From Gigaspora rosea (Eukaryota; Glomeromycota; Glomeromycetes; Diversisporales; Gigasporaceae), in assembly GCA_003550325.1 (NCBI GenBank), contig QKWP01000607.1, positions 25,390 through 89,389 on the forward strand: DNA of 64,000 nucleotides, given 5' to 3'. This document shows, one piece after another, positions 48,745 to 64,000 of this stretch. The notes under the pieces were generated by a model. It was not told the origin of the DNA, did no database searches, and saw only the letters and a list, made by a program, of their open reading frames with translations. Every line of letters begins with the position of its first letter. Position 1 is the first letter of the stretch. A program made the translations under genes and the position numbers.

Positions 48745-49671
48745 AAAAAAAGTATATCAATTAATTCTATTATTAATTAGTTTATTTGTTAAGAAAAATG
48801 CATTTGTTAATCCCGTAACTGTCATGGCCAATAAGGCTATAATAATATTAAAATAAAGTAAATTAGGGTTAGGGTTAGAATTAAAATTATTAAAGTTAAA
48901 ATTAAAATTAATACAGAATTGTGAGAGGATCATTTTTTGCTAGAAGTGCAATAGGTATTATTTTAGTAAAGTTTTAAGTTATAATCAGGTTTTGAAAAAT
49001 TAATATACTCATGTTTCATATACTAGTATACAAATAGAAATTCTCTTTAATAATAATAAAAAGGTAACTTTATAAAGATTTTAAATAACCCGTGACAAAT
49101 AACTGTATCATGAGGGGTAACAAATACATTCCTCCATTTGTTAAAATATTATCTTCAGCAATTTAAATTATATAAATTTATAATTAAAAAAAGAGTGTTG
49201 CTAACTTGCCCCTGGTGATGTAACCACCCTATAATTTACCAATCAGGTCACAGGATCTTGTGTAACAAAATAAAGAAAATTTTAAAAAAATTTAGAAAAA
49301 AATCAAAAAATTATTAATATCGCAATTTTTGGGCTATTAAATAAAAGTTTTTGGTATCTAATTTTGCATATAAATAATCAATTCATCCTCTAACTTAATA
49401 TACCTATACCCTTACCCTAACCCTAATCTTTAAAGAATAATTTTTTATATAAAAAACTTCTATAAAAATGAAGAGTGGTTAAAATTTATAACTTTAGCCA
49501 GGTGTTAAAATTAGTTAAATTCTTAAAAAAATAATTATATTTATAAAAATATAGTATAAAAATTTAATTATTTTATAGTATTGTAATTTGAATCTTATAC
49601 TGCTAAATTTATTATAATAAAATATATTAAATAGTATTTAAATTATTAAATTTAAATTATAAAATATTTAT
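48745..49671. other. AT-rich spacer with a solo TIR-like end (48860-48985)
   Basis: TTAGGGTTAGGGTTAG at 48865, then TTGTGAGAGGATCATTTTTT and GCAATAGGTATTATTTTAGT, match the end of the telomere-motif element at 49672-50406; the partner end was not seen. The rest has no gene. Confidence 0.55.
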
Positions 49672-50406
49672 AAAAATTAGAGAGAAGTTATTTGTAGCCA
49701 TGGCTCCATGCAGCTAAAATCAAAAATTATATATATTTCAAAAATTTTACTAGGTTAACCCAAGTTGTATTACCAAGCAAAAATGCTTCTTTCACAATTT
49801 TAACCTAAATCTAACCAAAACCCTAACTCTAAACCTAACTCTAAACCTAATCCTAACTCTAATACTAATTTTAATCCTAACTCTAACCCTAACTCTAAGG
49901 CTGCAAAATTTTCTATAAAAAACTATATCAATAGTATAGCTACATGTAGCCTATGGCTACACATACATTAATTCAAATTATTATATAATTATATATAAAA
50001 AATAATAAATTACCTTTTCCAAACTTTTCTAAATATATTATAAAAATACTGTATAAAAATTTAATTATTTTGTAGCATTGTAATTTGAATCTAATAATTT
50101 TTAGAATTAATATATTTGTAATCATAGGTTACAATAACCAGGATCTATAACTAAGCCTAGATGTAATATAGTTAGGGTTAGGGTTAGTATAATATTAAGG
50201 TTAGGGTTAGGGTTAGAGTTAGGGTTAGAGTTGTGATTGGCTGGGTTAGGGTTAGGGTTAAAGTTAAGATTACTACAAAATCACAAGAGGAGCATTTTTT
50301 GTTAGTAACACAATTTAGGTTAACCTAGTAAAATTTTGAGTTATTAACAATTTTATAAAATGTGTTTACAGTAACCATGGCCACAAACATATAAATTCTA
50401 ATTTTT
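49672..50406. mobile_element. TIR element with internal TTAGGG-like tracts
   Basis: Arms from TAAAAATTAGAG and TCTAATTTTTA inward contain GTAGCCATGGCTCC opposite GTAACCATGGCCAC and ATTTTACTAGGTTAACC opposite GGTTAACCTAGTAAAAT. Both subterminal zones are rich in CCTAAC (left) or GTTAGG (right). ~735 bp, non-coding. A related terminus is at 61675. Confidence 0.75.
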
Positions 50407-50416
50407 ATACAGTTAG

Positions 50417-51718
50417 TTTTTTGTGTTAAAGTTCCCGCTTTGGGTGAGAGTTTATTTAATCAAGCCTGTGGATCAAGGGCGCCTCTTTGGGCGCACCCAC
50501 AATTGAGTTACATTGAATGAGAGTACAACTAGCCACACGTACAACTTTTGGTTGTCTAATTTAAGTAGTCCGTCCGAAGGTTCTACACTAGTTGCCATAC
50601 CTACAACCCAACTAGGGGATTGCCTATTTAAACCCTCTGGTCCAACGCTTCACATATCAATCCTACTTGTGATTACCAGTACAGCCCTCTGATACATTAG
50701 TCAGTCGAAGACAGTCCCGGATGCTACCTACATCCCCTTAGGACTAATTTATCCTCATGGGTAAACTTGGTAGAGCAGTCCCTGTCCCACACAGGTATTA
50801 CCTACACTTCAGTAACTTACGCACTCACTGAAGCAAGCAACTTGCAGTCAGGGGGTACCTAACTGCTACCATTACCCAGTGTTGTCATGGGACATGGACA
50901 CGGACGGCGGACAGTCCGGGACGGGACGTCCGGGACATGTCCACCCAGAATTTTTTTGTCCCGGACATTTTGCAACTCAACATGTGATCATCTACCAATA
51001 AAATTTGTATAATTCCGCAATTTGATTGGTTTTACCCGGTGGACATGTATCATGTTGGGACATTATTGCGGACATGTCCCGGACGTCCCGTCCTGGACTG
51101 TCCGCATCCCTGAAAAATCAGCAGGACAATGTCCGTGTACAACACTGCCATTACCTACTTCTGCCCTTGTAAGGTTCACACCGACCCCGGTACCCACCAT
51201 TACTTTCCTACCGGTCCATCACCGGGTGCTCCAAACTTCCAAACCAGTTGGCCCAAAAGGGTTGATCTACCCAGCATTAGGTGCTACTATGGTTTTTCTT
51301 TCCCTGGTACCTAATTCCAGAACATAGGTCCTTTTCCTCCGGTACGACTCCAGAGACCAGGTTGGTGGACCCTCTCCTCCGAAGGTCATATCGTCCAGTT
51401 CTCAAGCTCCGGTTTCCGATATTCCGGTTCTGGTAGCACCGTCGAAGATCGTTGCTACCTCCTTACTCGGGACTTTCCAAATTGGTTTCCATTTCCCCGG
51501 TTCCTTGGATTTGTCTGTGTCACCAGAAACAACTTCGCCCGAAAGCTTCCATTCGAGATGGTAACCAAGGACTACAGGTAATATACCCAACCGATCGACA
51601 GGAAATAGTTACCGTAACACAGGTCTATTTTTCCAAAGCGTCGCCAGTGGGATTTGAACCCTAGACCTGCCACTTGGGGGTGACAACTTACCAACTTCCC
51701 TAAGTCACCACACCCTTG
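50417..51718 (-). mobile_element. SINE-like retroelement S with tRNA-like head
   Basis: Read on the minus strand, the element starts at about 51718 with a tRNA-like head: A-box-like TGACTTAG...AGTTGGTAAG, then B-box GGTTCAAATCC near 51655. A ~1-kb body follows, then GGGAACTTTAACACAAAAAAC at 50417-50435. The acceptor stem pairs poorly, so it is not a working tRNA gene. Copies 31018-31740 (5'-truncated) and 47560-47620 share the body. A hAT MITE sits at 50877-51147. The tRNA-derived pol III head is inferred from the B-box and position; a LINE origin of the body is possible. Frames inside are not genes. Confidence 0.7.
50877..51147. mobile_element. hAT MITE with perfect 8-bp duplication
   Basis: 271 bp flanked by CCATTACC at 50869-50876 and 51148-51155. 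Tips CAGTGTTGTCATGGGACATG and TGTCCGTGTACAACACTG are inverted. Subterminal GGACGGGACGTCCGGGACAT words form long pairing arms and are GC-rich for this region. The related SINE copy at ~31455 has the uninserted site. Confidence 0.95.
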
Positions 51719-51801
51719 TTAGATTTATTTTAATAAAATAAATTAAATAGTATTTAAATTATTAAATTTAAATTATAAAATATTTATAAAAATTATTATA
51801 C

Positions 51802-52530
51802 AATCTATGAAATAAACTCCCTGGCCTAACCAACGGTAGAACACCAACCGCTCTACAAGAAGTTGGAAGTAGTACAGAAATGTATTACGAAATCCAGTTG
51901 GGAGTAGCTGTGTCACATTGGAGGAGTGAGAGCAGCTTGCTGAGGATAGAGGTGGTTCTCACTCGGGCCAATTATGCAACATAGCCGATGCTCACCTACC
52001 TTTAGGAGAAGTATCTGCTAACCAATCCAGATAGCATATCTGCAATAATATACAATAGATTACTGAGAGTAGTGGGTACAGCAAGGCTCTGCTCCCACCA
52101 CCGGAGGAAGGTAGTGGCTTGAGATATGGGCTAGGTTACAGCAGCATTTTAAGAAATGGCTTGAGACACGAACCTGGTGGTGGCAGCACTACAGGTACTA
52201 CTAGTGGGTAATCTCGGGACACCAAGGTTTAGGAAGTAGCTATGAGGTTACAATTGTCTGGGCAAGGCCCTTGCACCTACTTGGAAGTATAGGATCAGCA
52301 ATATGAGAGAAGCAGGAAATATAGTAATTAGCCGAATGACAAAATAGGGAGTAGTCCAAAAATCCAGATTATACAGAAAATGGGGTATAGAAAGCTCTGG
52401 TAGGTTTAGGTCACAGATAGTCAAGAGTGCCTGAGTCTGTAGTACTTGAATAGTATAACATTGTATCACATAATATTACAAACATATACTCAATAAAAGT
52501 CTTCGAGGCACAACCTCACCTTAAAAAAAA
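51802..52530 (+). mobile_element. Retroelement with poly-A tail and target duplication
   Basis: Flanked by AAATTATTATA (51790-51800 and 52531-52541). It begins near CTCCCTGGCCTAACCAACGG (weak A-box resemblance) and ends CAATAAAAGTCTTCGAGGCA, ACCTCACC, then poly-A. No RT frame, so a SINE or truncated LINE. Confidence 0.7.
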
Positions 52531-52547
52531 AAATTATTATAATATAA

Positions 52548-52868
52548 TTATATTTTTCTTTTTTTACTAGATTCTCCTTGTTCAGAATTATTAGAAAGAA
52601 TTTTTGTAAGAAATTGACGAATTATTGTTGAACCTGCTTTTTGACAATAATTAGCTAAATGACTTTCTAATTCACTTGGTTCACTATGATTTCAAGTTAC
52701 TCTACATAAATTACATGTTGCTTCATATTTTCCTTTTGCAACTTGTTTTCCATTTGTAAAATAATTCCAAACTGGACCCCTGATTGGCCACCAACATTTT
52801 TAACCTTATTTTTTACCTTCATCTATATTAGAAGTTGATGCAATACTAGCTTCTTCATCTGAACTCAT
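52548..52868 (-). pseudogene. BED-type zinc finger N-terminus, probably of a hAT transposase, broken
   Basis: The minus strand from ATG 52868 reads MSSDEEASIASTSN, two stops, then GPVWNYFTNGKQVAKGKYEA and TCNLC, another stop in place of Trp, then SELESHLANYC and IIRQFLTKILSNN to TAA 52550. W..F, CX2C and HX4C spacing is that of a BED finger, which binds DNA and commonly opens hAT transposases and domesticated relatives. The catalytic part is absent: just past the 3' end lies the poly-A retroelement, whose insertion or an associated deletion removed it. Clearly dead. Confidence 0.75.
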
Positions 52869-53238
52869 TTTATAAAAATCTAAATAAACAATTTTTATAA
52901 GTAATTTATATTTAATATAATTTTTTTAAACATAATATTATAAATAAAAAATTAAATAATTTATTCTATTTCTGTTTATGCCAGAAAGGAATGAAACAAA
53001 AAAAAAATGCTAATTTTGTCTATTCAATAATTTTGCTTAAACAAATACTAAGATTTAACAAATTTTAAGTTATCAATTTGAATTATGAGATTAAGTTTTA
53101 TTGCCGTGTCTTAAAATTTTTAAGAAAAATTTTTGAATCTATAAGTTTACTTAATTTACTATAATATGTTTAGATTTATATTTTTTATTTAAATATTTGA
53201 GAACGTTAATAGCTTGATTGCCTATTTATAATTTCTGT
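52869..53238. other. No gene seen
   Basis: AT-rich spacer between the BED-finger relic and the minisatellite. Confidence 0.5.
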
Positions 53239-54210
53239 AATGGCTTTTTAAACTAAATATTCAAGCTGGATCAAGCCAATAAATATCTCAAGCATTAAAC
53301 ACAATAATTGAGAGATGTTAATGGCTTTTTAAAAACTAAATATTCAAGCTGGTCAATCCAATAAATATCTCAAGCATTAAACACAATAATTGAGAGACGT
53401 TAATGGCTTTTTAAAACTAAATATTCAAGCAATAAACATCTCAAGCATTAAATACAATAATTGAGAGACGTTAATAGCTTTTTAAGACTAATATTCAGGC
53501 TGGGTCAAGCAAATAAATATCTCAAGCATTAAACATAATAATTGAGAGATGTTAATGGCTTTTAAAAACTAATATTAAAGCCGGGTCAAGCAATAAACAT
53601 ATCAAGCATTAAACATAATAATTAAGAGACGTTAATAGCTTTTTAAAAACTAAATATTCAAGCCGGGTCAAGCCAATAAACATCTCAAGCATTAAATATA
53701 ATAATTGAGAGACGTTAATAGCTTTTTAAGACTAATATTCAGGCTGGGTCAAGCAAATAAATATCTCAAGCATTAAACATAATAATTGAGAGATGTTAAT
53801 GGCTTTTAAAAACTAATATTAAAGCCGGGTCAAGCAATAAACATATCAAGCATTAAACATAATAATTAAGAGACGTTAATAGCTTTTTAAAAACTAAATA
53901 TTCAAGCCGGGTCAAGCCAATAAACATCTCAAGCATTAAATATAATAATTGAGAGATGCTAATGGCTTTTTAAAAACAAATATTCAAGCCGGTCAAGCCA
54001 ATAATATCTCAAGCATTAAACATAATAATTGAGAGATGTTAATGACTTTTTAAAAACTAAATATTCAAGTCGGGTCAAGCCAATAAACATCTCAAGCATT
54101 AAACATAATAATTGAGAGACGTTATGGCTTTTTAAAACTAAATATTCAAGCCAGGTTAAGCCAATAAACATCTCAAGCATTAAACATAAGGCTTATTTGC
54201 TATTTACAAT
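53239..54210. repeat. ~81-bp minisatellite with 244-bp higher-order repeat
   Basis: Units start AATGGCTTTTTAAAAACTAA at 53239, 53320, 53402, 53473, 53553, 53633, 53717, 53798, 53878, 53961, 54041 and about 54123 (71-84 bp apart). The three-unit block 53473-53716 is repeated almost identically at 53717-53960. Unit words include CAAGCCGGGTCAAGCCAATA, CATCTCAAGCATTAAACATA and ATAATTGAGAGACGTT. The array ends ~550 bp before the transporter ATG. Confidence 0.92.
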
Positions 54211-54419
54211 TTTTAAACATACAAGCCAGGTCAAGCCAATAAGCCAATAAACATCTTCAGGATGCTAATGGCTTATTTACCTATTTATAATTACTATAAT
54301 CGGCTTTTTAAAAACTAAATATACGTAAACATCTTCAAGCCTCAATAATAATTTATTATTGGTCAAATATATAAAATTATAAGGATTCATTATTTTTATT
54401 AGTTTTCAGTAATAATTTT

Positions 54420-54763
54420 TAGTGAGAGCACTAGGGTTTTATTACTATTTGAAATTTTCAGCAATCCGTCTTTTTTTTTTGTTTTTTAGCAGAAGCACTA
54501 AAGGTTTCGTCAATTTTGAATTTGGGGTTCGTCTTTCGTCAGTGGAATTTGAGGTTTCGTCTTTTGTCAGGGGGTTCGTCATTTCTGAAATTTTCGGCTT
54601 AGGTTTCGTCTTTCATCAAGCAAAAAAGGTTTCGCATAACAACTATAGGTACAAGGCTTTAGCGATCCCCTGTATAAGGCAAAAATAATTTACTCTTATT
54701 CCGTTATACTAAAACGAGCTCCTCTTTAAATCGAATATTCTTATTTTCAATTGAATTGCGAAA
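54420..54763 (+). promoter_or_regulatory. Probable 5' flank/UTR of the ABC transporter
   Basis: GGTTTCGTC-type words recur several times between 54505 and 54630 (AGGTTTCGTC, GGGGTTCGTC). No clear TATA box was located. Assigned only by position. Confidence 0.3.
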
Positions 54764-60654
<5,891 letters not shown>

Positions 60655-60799
60655 TTTTATTTATTGCCATACAGCGCTGTATAGAACCAACATTATTGAA
60701 ACATTGTAAATTTAACCATACAAAACTTAATTCTAATAACGCTGTTTAGTATTAAATGGCGCTTTCAGGTGTAAATTCTGTACATAATCTTATTAAATG

Positions 60800-60805
60800 A
60801 ATAAA
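60800..60805 (+). terminator. Polyadenylation signal AATAAA
   Basis: AATAAA 146 bp after the transporter stop, in AT-rich DNA; plausible by position only. Confidence 0.4.
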
Positions 60806-61170
60806 AAATTACAATAATTTAGTTTGTAGAAAAATTTGGCATGTTATTTGTATTCTTGTCATGAGATGTTAGATACCAAATGATTAAAATTTTGTCAATT
60901 AATTTATTAAACAAATTTACAATAGCAATTTTATAATAGAAATCGTTTATGTTTAAAATGGTATAGTTCTTTCTAGAAAAGCAACCCATTTTGTAACTTG
61001 TAAATAACATAGTGTAGTTATAAAACTTTGTTAAGATATTTACAATTTAATTTATTAATTTAATTAATAAATTTAATACTGCAGTTATTTAAACAATTAA
61101 GTTATAGAAACCTACAAAAAAAAGGATAAATCTATTTGTAACAACCTGTTACATGTTTATTTGTAACAGC

Positions 61171-61668
61171 TACAGTCAGACCTCCCTAAATGCAATCTCT
61201 CTAACCTCACTAAGTCTAAGGGTGGCAATCATTTCACCAACAATCACTTCACCGAAATAACATTTCACTGACAAATATTCACCGACAAGTTCATTTTACT
61301 GAGTTTATTTCACTGAAGCTCATGTCACCAACAAAGTAATTCTGGTCATTGTCGTTAGGGTAGGGGTAGGGTCAGACTAGAATTAGGTCTAAAGTTGTGT
61401 GCTTTTTTAAAAAAAACATGTTGGTGAAATGAGCTTCGGTGAAGCAAATGTCGGTAAAATGAACTTGTCGGTGAATATTTGTTGGTTAAATTTTATGTCA
61501 ATGGAGTGATTGTCAGTGAAATAATACAGACCCCTCTCTAAATGCATTTCTTGACTTGGACCCAACTCACATGTTACTTATAGATTTTTACCTCCCTAAA
61601 TGTAATACCTCTCTAAATGCAAGGTTTTTTATCGGCCTCCACCATGCATTTAGAGAGGTCTGACTGTA
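61171..61668. mobile_element. Tc1/mariner-like MITE with CAGTCAGACCTC ends
   Basis: Ends TACAGTCAGACCTCCCTAAA and TTTAGAGAGGTCTGACTGTA are inverted and TA-bounded. CTCTCTAAATGCA words repeat inside. It contains MITE P copy 3. Confidence 0.9.
61219..61533. mobile_element. Hairpin MITE family P, copy 3, nested
   Basis: Begins GGGTGGCAATCATTTCACC and ends AATAATACAGACCC. The arms are built of TTCACCGACAA and TTGTCGGTGAA words as in the other copies. It lies inside the 61171-61668 element. Confidence 0.85.
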
Positions 61669-61895
61669 TATTTATAACTCAAAATTTTACTAGACAAACC
61701 CCTATTGCACTTTTAACAAAAAATGATCCTCTCAGAATTTTTATTAATTTTGACTCTAATTTTAACTTTAATTATACTTTTAACATTAATACTGACATTA
61801 TTGCTGTTACAAATAAATGTGTAACTGGCTGTTACAAGTAGATTTTTTCTATTAGGATAACTTTAATCCTACTAAACATTAATACTGACCTTAAA

Positions 61896-62035
61896 GCTGT
61901 TACAAATAAATGTGTAACAGGCCGTTACAAATAAATGTTTAATGAGCTGTTACAAATAAATGTGTAATAGGCTGTTACAAATAAATGTGTAATAGGCTGT
62001 TACAAATAAATGTGTAACTGGCTGTTACAAATAGA
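61896..62035. repeat. 25-bp tandem repeat
   Basis: GCTGTTACAAATAAATGTGT starts at 61896, 61921, 61946, 61971, 61996 and 62021, an exact 25-bp period. Two more units are at 61803 and 61828 and an inverted copy at about 61140-61170. The flanking 61675-61745 matches the terminus of the element at 49672. Confidence 0.92.
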
Positions 62036-62431
62036 TTTTTTCTATTATAATTACATTTTTATTATTATATATTTCTTTTCACATTATCACAAAACTGCCT
62101 CATTCTTTCACCTGAAATATTTTCCCACTAACCCTATATTCCTATAGACCCGCCTTAAATCAGTGATGGTAAATGACCTAAATAACCTAAGTGACTCAAA
62201 TGAATAGTAACTAGTCATTAGTCATTTTGGAGCTTTAAATGATTTTGAATGTCATTTGACATTTGTTTACTAATAATTTATTGTACTTTTAGCCAATCAA
62301 AATTAAGTACTAAAAAACTAATTTTTATAATTATTATATACATACGTACTTTGCAAGATAAATAATTTATTAAGAAAATTTTATTAAAATGAATTTCTGT
62401 CATTTGTTCTGACAAAATTGCACATTACAAC

Positions 62432-63505
62432 CAGTGTTGGAAATCTGTTTTGAGGTTTATGTTCTCATGAGAACATAGTTATTTAATTTAATGTTCTCAA
62501 AAATTTTTTTATATTCTCAAATAGAAAAATTTTTTTCTCTCTTTCTCTTGCTTTCTTTTTTCATACTTTTCTCTCTTTCTTTATTTTTCTTCCTTTTTCT
62601 CTTTCTTTTTCTTTCTCTTTTTGTTCACACTCACACACTCTTTCTCACATTCATTTTCTTATTCTCATTCTCTCTTTACACTTATACTTTTATACTTCTT
62701 TTAGTTATTTTAATTTTTATTTTAATTAATATATTTAAAAATTATTAATAATAATAAAAAATATAATTATTTAACTAAAATATATAAAGTAAGCTAAGTT
62801 ATTCATAAAAATAAAACTTTGACTTTATATATTTTTTTAGAAAACAATTTACAATTTAAGGCTTTTTATATAATGTTGGAGATACTATTGGTTTGATCTA
62901 GCTTGTATTTAGTTTTAAATAAACTATTAACATTTTTTAAATATTTAAATAAATATATATGATTCTTTTTTACTATAGTGAATTTAATGAATTTATAGAT
63001 TTAAAAAATTTTTTAATATAAAATATTAAAACATAAAACTAAAATTTAAAATCAAATAACTAAAGATTTGATAAATAATTTTCTTGTAATAATTTATATT
63101 ATCATTATAGTAATTTTAACTCTTTAAAAATTTATATTAAATATTAATATAATTAATCATATCATAGTATTAAATGTATCAAAGTTTATATATAACAAAG
63201 TTTATATTGCACCAAAGAATAAACCAATAAACTATATTATCCAAAATTTTTCTGTAATTCAAGAACAACTGATTTGTTCTCTATTTAAACTAACTAATGA
63301 TAAATATTTATAAACTTAATTATTTTAAACTGCAATATTAATAAAATAATTTTTTATTACTTTATATATTTACATAAAGAACATATTTTTCAAACTTAAT
63401 GTTCTCAAAAAAAATTTAATAGAGAACATCTTAAGTTTTGTAAATGTTCTTAAATTAAAAGAGATGTTCACATAAGAACATAAGAACATAAGATTTCCAA
63501 TACTA
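62432..63505. mobile_element. Non-autonomous hAT-like element
   Basis: Tips CAGTGTTGGAAATC and GATTTCCAATACTA are inverted, with TATGTTCTCATGAGAACAT opposite GTTCACATAAGAACATAAGA. Flanks ATTACAAC and GTTATAAC are a plausible 8-bp duplication (6 of 8). The interior is AT-rich with a CTTT/CTCA tract (62520-62700) that creates a spurious frame. No transposase. Confidence 0.75.
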
Positions 63506-63658
63506 GTTATAACCCTATAAAAAAAGAGGTTTGGGGTATGTTACAGATTGGTGTTGGGAATACATGAATTAGCAGTTGGAGTGATATATACAGATTCATT
63601 AGAGGCATCCATAAATAATATTATGTACCCCTCATAGTAGCACTTGACCCCCTCTACT

Positions 63659-64000
63659 TTTTTTTTTTTTTAACTTAGGCAGTCTTGCCGACACTTTATT
63701 AGAATTTAAGTTATATATACATATAATGCTACTTTCTATTACTAAGTCTGACATCACTCTATTTTCTCAAAGAAAAATCAAGTGCGATTTGCCACACTAG
63801 TCTCATGTGAGTTTGACTAGGAGCTATGTCAAACAGCCTATTTTTTCAACCAAAAGGGTCTTGCCCTTTCGGTAATATATTTTTCTAATGATTCTATTCA
63901 TAGTTGGTTCATTTCCCTCCTCTTTTCCTCCTGGCTAAACATATTACTTGAGGGTGCTCTCTTTCTTTCTAACTTTTTATGTTCTGGGTCGCGCTTCCTT
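63659..64000 (-). mobile_element. 3' end of a minus-strand non-LTR element
   Basis: T run at 63659-63672 (poly-A of the minus strand), preceded on the minus strand by CTAATAAAGTGTCGGCAAGA, laid out like the other LINE tails here (AATAAA, then a short GC-richer word, then poly-A). It runs off the window end. Confidence 0.6.

Noticed and set aside
50168..50262. True telomere
   Set aside because: The TTAGGG-like tracts are short, interrupted, bounded by TIRs and followed by more than 13 kb of other sequence.
51022..51664. Overlapping open frames as genes
   Set aside because: They run through a hAT MITE and the SINE-like repeat, which explain the sequence.
51640..51718. Functional tRNA gene (minus strand)
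   Set aside because: B-box is good, but the acceptor stem pairs poorly and the A region is elongated; it is better explained as the head of a SINE-like element.
53239..54210. CRISPR-like or coding repeat protein
   Set aside because: Continuous ~81-bp tandem DNA with stops in all frames and no spacers.
61896..62035. CRISPR-like regular repeats
   Set aside because: Units are directly adjacent with no unique spacers, and the context is eukaryotic.
62491..62748. 85-codon Phe/Leu-rich membrane-like protein
   Set aside because: Encoded by a CTTT/CTCA low-complexity tract inside a hAT-like element.

Overview
This window is eukaryotic, very AT-rich and crowded with mobile elements. The best fit is the nuclear genome of an arbuscular mycorrhizal fungus (Glomeromycotina, Rhizophagus-like). 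The reasons are short spliced introns with GTAAGT-type donors, a LINE tail with RNase H and a CCHC-type knuckle, decayed BED-finger and coiled-coil repeat proteins of a kind I recall from Rhizophagus gene models, many hairpin MITEs, and internal TTAGGG-like tracts. The organism is an inference; no rRNA or marker gene is present.

Only two loci look like ordinary cellular genes. The first is an alpha/beta-hydrolase on the minus strand (10503-12235). It has about seven exons, a 21-nt micro-exon, a Cys in place of the usual nucleophile Ser, one in-frame TAA, and a C-terminus that runs into a repeat. The second is a 13-exon ABCC-type ABC transporter on the plus strand (54764-60654). All its splice sites fit, and it encodes about 1355 aa if three single-base length changes, all in A runs, are corrected. 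Those changes are either sequencing errors or early pseudogene lesions.

Layout: 1-2719 is the 3' part of a LINE. 5.2-9.0 kb is a large TIR element carrying a 1.05-kb LINE-related insertion. 9.7-10.6 kb holds a MITE and a TAGCCGAC-rich repeat, then the hydrolase. 12.4-18 kb is nearly gene-free and contains a duplicated block. 18.2-22.6 kb has two hAT-like MITEs with perfect 8-bp target-site duplications (TSDs), a 962-bp hAT-type element and a ~147-bp tandem array in which each unit holds a hairpin. 23.7-29.6 kb is a stack of nested insertions up to four levels deep, including a 98-bp perfect palindrome and a TTAA-flanked piggyBac-like MITE. 30.5-36.95 kb is one decayed coiled-coil protein gene on the minus strand, broken by four different mobile elements. 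38.5-45.9 kb is hairpin elements and palindrome repeats. 47.6-52.9 kb holds another LINE-related copy, a tRNA-headed SINE-like element that contains a hAT MITE with a visible empty site elsewhere, and a broken BED-finger gene. 53.2-54.2 kb is an ~81-bp minisatellite with a 244-bp higher-order repeat just upstream of the transporter. 61-63.5 kb is nested MITEs, a 25-bp tandem repeat and a hAT-like element, and the window ends in another LINE tail.

The most useful observations are: (i) three copies of a 1.05-1.16-kb non-LTR element with TSDs, whose 3' tail resembles that of the larger LINE, suggesting a dependent/driver pair; (ii) relative insertion ages that can be read from nested and empty sites; (iii) coding anomalies in both cellular genes. 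I did not find a convincing new multi-gene system. Boundaries were read by eye and may be off by several bases.
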